Origin: Acetoanaerobium pronyense
GTDB lineage: Bacteria; Bacillota; Clostridia; Peptostreptococcales; Filifactoraceae
NCBI RefSeq assembly: GCF_017874355.1
Contig: NZ_JAGGLI010000003.1
Location: 62,001 to 126,000 of the forward strand
Reading direction: 5' to 3'
DNA: 64,000 nt
The position numbers were made by a program, and so were the translations under genes. Shown piece after piece: positions 56,976 to 64,000 of this stretch (positions are counted from its first letter, which is position 1; every line of letters begins with the position of its first letter). A model generated the notes under the pieces. That model made no database searches. It was given only the letters and a program-made list of their open reading frames with translations, and was not told where the DNA came from.

Positions 56976-58211
56976 CTAGGTAAATATTCTAATTTTTTTT
57001 ATTCTATTATTATCTACCTGTTCCATTACAAATTTTATATTTTGGTAATGAATTACTTCTCCTGTCTTTGGAAGTCTTCCGATTTCTCCAATGATAAATC
57101 CTCCCACTGACTCAAAATCCTCTGACTCTAACCTAATCCCTAGCATATCATTTAACTCATCTAGTCTTGCTCCGCCATTTACTACATATTCATCTTCTTT
57201 AATTACTTCTATCTCCTCTTCATTTTCATCAAACTCATCATTTATATCTCCAAAAATACTCTCTACAATATCCTCCATAGTGATTATCCCTGCTACGCCT
57301 CCATATTCATCCAGAACTGTAGCCATATGGATCCTATTTCCCTGCATTTGTTTGAAAAAGTCTGCAATTTTGATGAATTCAAAGGTATTAAAAGGTGGTC
57401 TCATAAAATCTTCGACTTTAAAAGAATCGATGGCCTTCTCAGAGAAAAATATATCCTTCGCATATATTATTCCTACAATATCATCAATAGTATCTTTATA
57501 TACTGGAAGTCTTGAAAGCTTCTCTTTTTTAAAAACCTCAAGAACTTCCTCATAGGTATCATCTATGGAAACAGATTTTATATCCATCCTCTGAATCATT
57601 ACGTCTCGTACCCTTAAGTCTCCAAATTGAAAAATATTGTATATCATTTCTCTTTCTTCAGTTTCTATGACCCCTTCTTTGTTTGACACATCTACAAGGG
57701 TCATAAACTCTTCCTCAGTAATGAAAGGCTTTTTAATCTCAGAGTCTCCTCCAAGGACTTTTATAAAGACATTAGTTATTTTTGTTAGTACAAATACAAA
57801 TGGTGCAAATAATTTTACTAAAAATTCTATGATTGGAGATATTGTAACTGAAAATTTTTCAGCATGCTGAATTGCTAGATTTTTAGGTGTTACCTCTCCA
57901 AATATTAGTATTATTATAGTCATAAGCAAGGTGGCTATTCCCACTCCTCCATTTGGAAAAAGAGTTATAGCTATTGAGGTAGCCAGTGCAGATGCTCCTA
58001 TATTAACCACATTATTTCCTATAAGTATTGTTCCTAAAAGCTTATTTGGATTTTCGTGAAGCTTTTCTATATTTTTGGCATGCTTTACATTTTCCTTTAC
58101 CATATGTTTTAACCGAATTTTGCTCATAGATAAAAGAGCTGTCTCAGAAGCAGAGAAAAACCCTGAGCCAAATATGAGAATCAATAACAATATGGGTTCC
58201 CAAATTTCCAA
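56976..58211 (-). CDS. CNNM/CBS-domain membrane protein (HlyC/CorC family)
   Basis: A 411-aa protein: a DUF21/CNNM membrane domain with about four segments in the first 150 residues (GSGFFSASETALLSMSKIRL, IGNNVVNIGASALATS), two CBS domains (VRDVMIQRMDIKSV and RIHMATVLDEYGGVAGIITM) and the C-terminal CorC_HlyC domain. The family is linked to Mg2+ or Co2+ export and ion homeostasis. Monocistronic. Stop is TAG. Confidence 0.9.
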   Translation of the reverse strand: MEIWEPILLLILIFGSGFFSASETALLSMSKIRLKHMVKENVKHAKNIEKLHENPNKLLGTILIGNNVVNIGASALATSIAITLFPNGGVGIATLLMTIIILIFGEVTPKNLAIQHAEKFSVTISPIIEFLVKLFAPFVFVLTKITNVFIKVLGGDSEIKKPFITEEEFMTLVDVSNKEGVIETEEREMIYNIFQFGDLRVRDVMIQRMDIKSVSIDDTYEEVLEVFKKEKLSRLPVYKDTIDDIVGIIYAKDIFFSEKAIDSFKVEDFMRPPFNTFEFIKIADFFKQMQGNRIHMATVLDEYGGVAGIITMEDIVESIFGDINDEFDENEEEIEVIKEDEYVVNGGARLDELNDMLGIRLESEDFESVGGFIIGEIGRLPKTGEVIHYQNIKFVMEQVDNNRIKKIRIFT

Positions 58212-58283
58212 TATAATTCACTCCATTTCCTAAATAAAAAATCATCTTTATCAATTATACCATTTATTACGACATAAACATTC

Positions 58284-58322
58284 AAATCAGAGAGTAAATA
58301 TTGAAAATCCTCTCTGATTTTT
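58284..58322. terminator. Hairpin between the activase and CNNM genes
   Basis: Eleven-bp stem AAATCAGAGAG with a 15-nt loop, directly downstream of the 1434-aa gene on the minus strand; T-run on the plus side. Confidence 0.6.
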
Positions 58323-58387
58323 ATTATAAATAAAACAATGCAATAGAATAAGCTTACAATCTTCGGTTGAATTAGCGGGCGATGTAC

Positions 58388-61300
58388 TTACTTTGATTCT
58401 AGGCATTCTATATAATTTTTTATCTCCTTTGATTTAGAGTTTAAGGAGTTTTCTTCCATGTCTTTATATAGATTTTCAAAGGCAGAAGAAATCATTAACT
58501 TTATTCTATTTAGCTGGTTTACCTCACTAGCACCTGGATCATAATCTACCGCAACTATATTTGCCCTAGGATATATCCTCTTTAGCTCTTTTATCATTCC
58601 TTTCCCAGTAACATGATTCGGAAGGCATGCAAAAGGCTGCATACATATTATATTATTTACACCTTTGTCCATAAGCTCTACCATCTCACCCGTAAGAAAC
58701 CATCCTTCTCCCGTCTGATGCCCAAGGCTTACGACTTTCTCTGCTCCTTTTGCTATCTCATCTATTGATGAAGGAACGTAAAATCTATGACTTTTTTTCA
58801 TGGCATTGTTATAAATGCTTTTATAGTATTCAATCGCTTTTATTGCTGCATTTCCAAGAGCCAAAGCCTTAAAGCTACCTGATACTTTTTTAAATCTATA
58901 ATTTGATCCGTAGGCGCTATAAAGAAGAAAATCTGTAAAATCTGGCACCACAGCTTCTGCACCTTCTGATTCTACAACTGAGACTACATCGTTATTTGCA
59001 TCTGGATGAAACTTTACAAGTATTTCTCCAACTATTCCTACTTTAGGCTTTTTAATATCAAGAATTTCTATGGCTTCAAAATCCTTAACTATATTATAGA
59101 TGAATCTTTTAAACTGATTTCTATCCATGCTTTCCAAAGAATCGTTTATTTTTTTAGTCCATTTATCATATACTTCATTAGATGCCCCTTTTATCTTTTC
59201 ATAAGGCCTTACTCTGTAAAGCACGTTCATTAAAACATCTCCAAATACTAGAGCCATTATTGATTTGTCAAAGAGTCTAGGAGTAATTTTAAATCCTGGG
59301 TTTTTTTCTATTCCTGTGGCATTTAAAGAAATAACTGGAATCCTATCAAATCCTGAATCAATAAGTGCTTTTCTTAAAAATCCTATATAATTTGTTGCTC
59401 TACACCCTCCTCCTGTCTGAGTAATCATGACAGAAGTATTTTCTAAATCGTATTCATTTGATTTTAAGGCTTCAATCAGTTGCCCAACTACTATTATAGC
59501 TGGATAGCAAGCATCATTATTCACATATTTAAGGCCTGTTTCTATTGAAATTTTAGTTGCTTTTTCCAGGACCTTAAGATTGTAGCCAGATGCTTTAAAT
59601 GCTTCTTCTAAAAATTGAAAATGAATAGGAGACATCTGAGGCACAAGTATAGTGTGATTTTTTTTCATAGCTTTTGTAAATATTATTCTTTCAAAACTCT
59701 TGGTTGATTCAAGGACCTTAAATGATCTTTTTTCCCGTTCTTTCATTGTCGCTTTGAGAGATCTGAGTCTTATTCTTGCAGCTCCGAGGTTATTTCCTTC
59801 GTCAATTTTTATGGAAGTATATAATTTATCTGATGCTTTTAGGATTTCCTCTACTTGATCAGCTGTAACAGCATCAAGCCCACATCCAAATGAATTGAGT
59901 TGTACAAGCTCTATATCCTCTCTTGTGCTTACGAAACTAGCCGCCCTATATAGCCTTGAATGATACGCCCACTGATCCACGACCCTAAGGGGTCTTTCAA
60001 CTTTTCCAAGGTGGGCAATTGCATCTTCTGTAAAAACGGCCATTTCTAGAGAATTTATCATCTGAGGTATACCGTGATTTATTTGAGGGTCAATATGATA
60101 AGGTCTTCCTGCAAGTACAATTCCTTTTTTTCTATACTTTTCAATATAGCTTAATGCCTCTTTTCCCTTTCTTTTTATATCTTCCTTGAACTTTATTTGT
60201 TCTTTATATGCCTTTTCAAGAGCCATAGATATTTCTTTTTCATTTATAGAAAATACTTTTAGCTCTTCAATCAATCTTTTTTTCATCCTTTTAGGATTTG
60301 TATACGGTAAAAACGGCTTTTGATAAAGAACTTCCTCATCTCGAATTATATCCATATTATTCTTTATTACTTCTGGATATGAGGTCACTATAGGACAGTT
60401 AAAATGATTGTCCGAATCTTTATCTTCTTTTTCTTCATGGGTCAAACAAGGATAAAAAATAAATTTTGCATTTTTCTCTATTAAGTTAATTATATGTCCA
60501 TGAACTAGTTTTCCTGGATAACATACCGATTCTGAAGGTATGGTTTCTATTCCTTTTTCGTAAATTTCGTTTGAAGAAGCATCTGAAAGCATGACTCTAA
60601 AACCTAGTTCAGTAAAAAAAGTATGCCAAAATGGATAGTTTTCATACATATTAAGAACTCTCGGAAGACCTACAGTTCCATATTTTGTTTTTTCTTCTGA
60701 AAGAGGCTCATAGTCAAAAACTCTTTTATATTTATATTCATATAAATTTGGCAAATCTTTATTAGATTTTTCTGTCCTTGCCCCTGTTTCACATCTATTG
60801 CCCGATATATATAAAGATCCCTTTTCAAATTTATTTATAGTTAATAAACAGTTGTTTGAACACGCCTGACATCTAGATGATTTTATGGAGCTTTTAAAAT
60901 TCTCTAGCTTATCTAATTTTGCTATTTTTGAATAACTATCTTCCTTATTTTCCATATATAAGTCTTTTGCCAAAAGTGCAGCTCCAAAGGCTCCCATTAT
61001 TCCGGCAATATCTGGTCTTATCACTTCTTTGTTTGTAAGGATTTCAAAGCTTCTTAATACTGCATCATTAAGGAAGGTCCCTCCCTGCACCACTATCTTT
61101 TCTCCAAGTTCTTCTGGATTTTTTAATTTTATTACCTTATAAAGAGCATTTTTAATTACTGAGTAGGAAAGTCCTGCTGATATATCTGCAACGCTTGCTC
61201 CCTCTTTTTGGGATTGTTTTATTCTTGAATTCATAAAAACTGTGCATCTGCTTCCAAGGTCCACAGGTTTTTTTGAAGAAATTGCCTTGTAAGCAAACTC

Positions 61301-62692
61301 ATGGATTTCTGTTCCAAGGGATTTTGCATAGGTATCAATAAAGGAGCCGCATCCAGCAGAACACGCCTCATTCAGCAAAATACTCTCCATAAATCCGTCC
61401 TTTATTTTCATGGATTTCATATCTTGTCCACCTATATCTAATATGAAATCCACGCCTTTGCAAAAGAAGTCAGCAGCCTTATAATGTGCCATAGTTTCTA
61501 TTTCTGAAAAATCCACATTGAGTCCGGCTTTTATAAGTCCTTCTCCATAGCCAGTTACAAGAGTTCTTCTAATATTAAGCTTTTCTGGCATTTTCAGGTA
61601 TAGATCTTTTAACATATTGATTGTTGAGCTAAGGGGACTTCCTTCATTGCTAGCATAATAGGTATAAAGGATGTATCCCTGCTCATCCACAAGAGCGGCT
61701 TTAGTTGTTGTTGACCCTGCATCTATTCCAAGAAAGCACTCTCCTGTAAACTCTTTTAAGTCCTTTCTTTTAGCAGTATTTTTTTCATGTCTTTTTTTAA
61801 ACTCAATGTATTCATCTTCTATTTCAAATAAAGGTCTTAGACTCTGGGCTTTTGTGACCTTATCTTCTTTTGATTCTAAGTTGTCTAAAATACTTTCCAT
61901 AAATACAGTCTTTCCAAATGATGCCGAAAGAGCTGCTCCCAGAGCAACATAAAGCTCTGAGTTTTCAGGAAAAATAATATTATCTTCCTTTAAATTAAGT
62001 GTCTCAATAAATCTTTCTCTAAGCTGAGAAAGAAAAAAAAGCGGTCCACCTAAAAACGCAACATTACCTTTTATAGGGCGACCGCAAGCCAGTCCGCTTA
62101 TAGTCTGTATTACTACAGACTGCAAGACAGATACTGCTATATCCTCTTTTGGTGCCCCTTCATTTAAAAGTGGCTGAACATCTGTTTTCGCAAACACTCC
62201 ACATCTTGCAGCTATAGGATAAATGGTTTTATATCCCTTAGCAAGCTCATTTAGTCCATGTGCATCTACCTTTAATAGGGATGCCATCTGATCTATAAAA
62301 GACCCTGTACCTCCAGCACATGTCCCATTCATCCTCTGCTCGATTCCATCTCTTAGGTATGTTATCTTAGCATCTTCTCCACCTAGTTCTATAACTACAT
62401 CCGTCCTAGGTTCATATTTTTTTATTGCAGTTGTAGATGCTACTACCTCTTGAATAAATGGTATATCCAGCTTTTGAGCAAGGCCCATCCCCGCAGACCC
62501 TGTAATTACAAAAGATGCCTTTTTGTTTCCTAATTTATCTATAGACTCTTTTAATATAGATACAAATTTTGATTTAATATCAGAAAAATGTCTCTCGTAT
62601 TTTCTATAGATTATTTCCTCAGATTCATTTAATATAACCATTTTAATAGTTGTGGATCCTACATCAATACCAATTCGAAAGAAACGATTCAT
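58388..62692 (-). CDS. Giant 2-hydroxyacyl-CoA dehydratase activase-type protein (two ASKHA domains + DUF2229 + HgdB-like)
   Basis: A 1434-aa cytoplasmic protein. Two BadF/HgdC-like ATPase domains are in tandem: [14 protein letters not shown] near residue 7 with [13 protein letters not shown], and [16 protein letters not shown] near 323 with [13 protein letters not shown]. They are followed by a cysteine-containing linker, a DUF2229 region (about 660-900) and a dehydratase D-component-like region with [12 protein letters not shown] and [13 protein letters not shown]. Each ATPase has a cysteine in the loop that holds the shared [4Fe-4S] in HgdC ([12 protein letters not shown] and [12 protein letters not shown]). 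Homologues of this length are common in clostridia; the reaction is not established. ATP-driven electron transfer is expected from family knowledge. Confidence 0.85.
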   Translation of the reverse strand: MNRFFRIGIDVGSTTIKMVILNESEEIIYRKYERHFSDIKSKFVSILKESIDKLGNKKASFVITGSAGMGLAQKLDIPFIQEVVASTTAIKKYEPRTDVVIELGGEDAKITYLRDGIEQRMNGTCAGGTGSFIDQMASLLKVDAHGLNELAKGYKTIYPIAARCGVFAKTDVQPLLNEGAPKEDIAVSVLQSVVIQTISGLACGRPIKGNVAFLGGPLFFLSQLRERFIETLNLKEDNIIFPENSELYVALGAALSASFGKTVFMESILDNLESKEDKVTKAQSLRPLFEIEDEYIEFKKRHEKNTAKRKDLKEFTGECFLGIDAGSTTTKAALVDEQGYILYTYYASNEGSPLSSTINMLKDLYLKMPEKLNIRRTLVTGYGEGLIKAGLNVDFSEIETMAHYKAADFFCKGVDFILDIGGQDMKSMKIKDGFMESILLNEACSAGCGSFIDTYAKSLGTEIHEFAYKAISSKKPVDLGSRCTVFMNSRIKQSQKEGASVADISAGLSYSVIKNALYKVIKLKNPEELGEKIVVQGGTFLNDAVLRSFEILTNKEVIRPDIAGIMGAFGAALLAKDLYMENKEDSYSKIAKLDKLENFKSSIKSSRCQACSNNCLLTINKFEKGSLYISGNRCETGARTEKSNKDLPNLYEYKYKRVFDYEPLSEEKTKYGTVGLPRVLNMYENYPFWHTFFTELGFRVMLSDASSNEIYEKGIETIPSESVCYPGKLVHGHIINLIEKNAKFIFYPCLTHEEKEDKDSDNHFNCPIVTSYPEVIKNNMDIIRDEEVLYQKPFLPYTNPKRMKKRLIEELKVFSINEKEISMALEKAYKEQIKFKEDIKRKGKEALSYIEKYRKKGIVLAGRPYHIDPQINHGIPQMINSLEMAVFTEDAIAHLGKVERPLRVVDQWAYHSRLYRAASFVSTREDIELVQLNSFGCGLDAVTADQVEEILKASDKLYTSIKIDEGNNLGAARIRLRSLKATMKEREKRSFKVLESTKSFERIIFTKAMKKNHTILVPQMSPIHFQFLEEAFKASGYNLKVLEKATKISIETGLKYVNNDACYPAIIVVGQLIEALKSNEYDLENTSVMITQTGGGCRATNYIGFLRKALIDSGFDRIPVISLNATGIEKNPGFKITPRLFDKSIMALVFGDVLMNVLYRVRPYEKIKGASNEVYDKWTKKINDSLESMDRNQFKRFIYNIVKDFEAIEILDIKKPKVGIVGEILVKFHPDANNDVVSVVESEGAEAVVPDFTDFLLYSAYGSNYRFKKVSGSFKALALGNAAIKAIEYYKSIYNNAMKKSHRFYVPSSIDEIAKGAEKVVSLGHQTGEGWFLTGEMVELMDKGVNNIICMQPFACLPNHVTGKGMIKELKRIYPRANIVAVDYDPGASEVNQLNRIKLMISSAFENLYKDMEENSLNSKSKEIKNYIECLESK

Positions 62693-62693
62693 A

Positions 62694-62723
62694 TGTCACA
62701 GCTAAACGCTGTGTCACCTCCTT
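62694..62723 (-). promoter_or_regulatory. Distant ribosome binding site with bridging hairpin
   Basis: AAGGAGG (62717-62723) lies 24 nt from the activase ATG. Between them TGACACAGC and GCTGTGACA form a nine-position stem (one mismatch) with a GTTTA loop. An in-frame TGA just before the ATG rules out an earlier start. Confidence 0.55.
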
Positions 62724-62895
62724 CATATAATATCCAACTGAGGTTTAAAGCTAAAATCAGGGATTGATAGATATATTATAATACCTCTTTAAGATTCTAG
62801 CTAATATTATTTTTGGATTACAAATAGCAAGAAAATGGTATGATATCTTATATAAGAAAAAAGCTTAACCACAAATATAAAAGGAGATGAACCAT

Positions 62896-64000
62896 ATGCC
62901 AACTCTTTTTGAAAAACTCTTTAAGTTAGTAAAGTCTGATAGAGTATCTAATTTATTAGGTGAAGAATACCCTATCCTAGAAAATATATTCAAAAATCCT
63001 GATTTTAAATCATCTATAGATGAAATGGACAAAAACTTTAAGTATTCATATAAGCCATTACTAAGTGGCCTTATTCCTTTGCTAGAGTCTATTGGATATA
63101 AAGACAAGCAAAACTTTCATCACGACCTATACAATTATGCATTATCCCTTTCCTTTCCTGATAAGTTTGAATATAACCCTAGATTCTTTCCTATTTATGA
63201 ACTCTTTATGCTCTTTCTTAAAGAAATATATTCAAAAGAGGCAAATACAAAAAACTGCTATCCCTATAGTAGCTATAAAGTAGAATTTGTTGATGATGAC
63301 ATTTATTCTCAGTCCGAATCTTCAGAAGAATACTCTTCATTTTTAAGATATTTCTATACTCTTCATATTTATGAGGTAATGAGACTAGGTAGAGAAATCC
63401 ATGGTTTCAACACAATAGATCATGTAATTATGATACATTACCTTGCTGTGAAAATTGCAAACCAAATGAATAAACTTGGATTTGACATTGATATTCCCAA
63501 GGTTTCTGCCGCGTCACTAGGACATGATATAGGAAAATTTGGATGCGTAAAAAACGAAGTCTCTCGTGTTCCTTATCTTCATTACTACTATACAGATAAG
63601 TGGTTCAAAGATAACGATATGCCTACATTCGCTCATATAGCTACTAATCATTCGGTATGGGATTTAGAGCTTGAAAATCTACCTATAGAATCCCTAATAC
63701 TTATATATTCGGATTTTAGAGTAAAAAATAATGAACAAGGAGTAATGAGCTTTTTCAACCTTGAAGAATCCTTTAATGTCATTTTAAATAAGCTTGATAA
63801 TGTTGATGATACTAAATCAAAAAGATATAGAAAGGCCTACTCGAGACTTAAGGATTTTGAGAACTATATAGTAAGTCTGGGCATTGATATAAGTGACAAT
63901 GAAAGCCCTGCTCAAAACCTATGCAGTATAAAGCCATACTCCCTTTTATTTGGCGAAGAAGTAACTCAAAATCTAAAGTTTTATTCTATTTCAAAAAACA
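62896..64000 (+). CDS. HD-domain protein, 5' part
   Basis: The frame is open from the ATG at 62896 to the window edge (368 codons). GGAG lies nine bases upstream. An HD-type metal site is seen: FNTIDHVIMIHYLAV near 178 and AASLGHDIGKFGC near 210, with HIATNHSVWDLE further on. HD proteins are metal-dependent phosphohydrolases; residues between and after the motifs do not match the HD-GYP signature. The N-terminal 170 residues are not recognised. It is divergent from the activase gene. Confidence 0.75.
   Translation, partial: MPTLFEKLFKLVKSDRVSNLLGEEYPILENIFKNPDFKSSIDEMDKNFKYSYKPLLSGLIPLLESIGYKDKQNFHHDLYNYALSLSFPDKFEYNPRFFPIYELFMLFLKEIYSKEANTKNCYPYSSYKVEFVDDDIYSQSESSEEYSSFLRYFYTLHIYEVMRLGREIHGFNTIDHVIMIHYLAVKIANQMNKLGFDIDIPKVSAASLGHDIGKFGCVKNEVSRVPYLHYYYTDKWFKDNDMPTFAHIATNHSVWDLELENLPIESLILIYSDFRVKNNEQGVMSFFNLEESFNVILNKLDNVDDTKSKRYRKAYSRLKDFENYIVSLGIDISDNESPAQNLCSIKPYSLLFGEEVTQNLKFYSISKN

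Noticed and set aside
57091-57555. 154-codon plus-strand ORF
   Set aside because: Serine-rich, lies wholly antisense to the CNNM/CBS gene and has no ribosome binding site.

Overview
The window is a chromosomal stretch from a low-GC, Gram-positive, strictly anaerobic, amino-acid-fermenting Firmicute. The gene set points to class Clostridia, probably near Peptostreptococcaceae or Acetoanaerobium-like bacteria; that placement is inferred from gene content only. Support comes from a single-chain pyruvate:ferredoxin oxidoreductase, indolepyruvate:ferredoxin oxidoreductase (iorAB), a giant 2-hydroxyacyl-CoA dehydratase activase-type protein, histidine ammonia-lyase, peptidases D and T, strong GGAGG ribosome binding sites and AT-rich intrinsic terminators. 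Among 46 complete chromosomal genes whose stop codon I read, 35 end in TAA, 11 in TAG and none in TGA.

Layout. 1-5.1 kb (minus): division and wall genes lgt, rsmH, ftsL, a PASTA-type ftsI/spoVD and murF (cut by the edge); murE is not between ftsI and murF. 5.2-7.8 kb: an M16 peptidase pair. 8-16.5 kb: ychF, a MerR regulator divergent from an OFA-type MFS transporter with a 19-bp-spacer MerR promoter, a zinc-ribbon membrane protein, a UvrD helicase with an inserted DnaQ exonuclease, and pepD. 16.6-25.3 kb: PFOR, deoC, pduL, a flavodoxin-like reductase, a GAF/SpoIIE phosphatase, a DUF1461 membrane protein and hpt. 25.6-38.8 kb: cobalamin adenosyltransferase, a CobD-like aminotransferase, Nudix, EamA exporter, class D sortase, iorAB, a rubrerythrin-like protein, a CrtI-type desaturase, a DegS/DegU-like two-component pair, orphan cheW, a DUF896 protein and a MocR regulator.

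39.3-46.6 kb is the accessory region: a decayed prophage-like integrative element of about 7.3 kb. It is bounded by a 79-bp direct repeat with one mismatch. The right copy is the 3' part of a 6S RNA gene on the minus strand, so the element sits in the 6S RNA gene. It carries a tyrosine integrase with one in-frame stop, a PemK/MazF-like protein preceded by a 56-aa ORF, a twice-frameshifted holin, an amidase-SH3 lysin cut by an IS3-family insertion (with a phosphodiester-glycosidase remnant on the other side), a lipoprotein, a candidate structured RNA with mutually exclusive stems, and two tandem hairpin units.

46.8-64 kb returns to housekeeping genes: lacI-hutH, trmB, acpP, an RluD-type pseudouridine synthase, NAD kinase, a YfcE-type phosphodiesterase, a protein with a degenerate GGDEF domain, pepT, a secreted copper-amine-oxidase-N-like protein, a CNNM/CBS membrane protein, the 1434-aa activase and the start of an HD-domain protein. 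Metabolically, peptides (PepD, PepT, M16) yield amino acids that are deaminated or oxidised (HutH, IorAB, the hydroxyacyl-CoA route) to acyl-CoAs; PFOR and PduL give acetyl-CoA and then acetyl phosphate.
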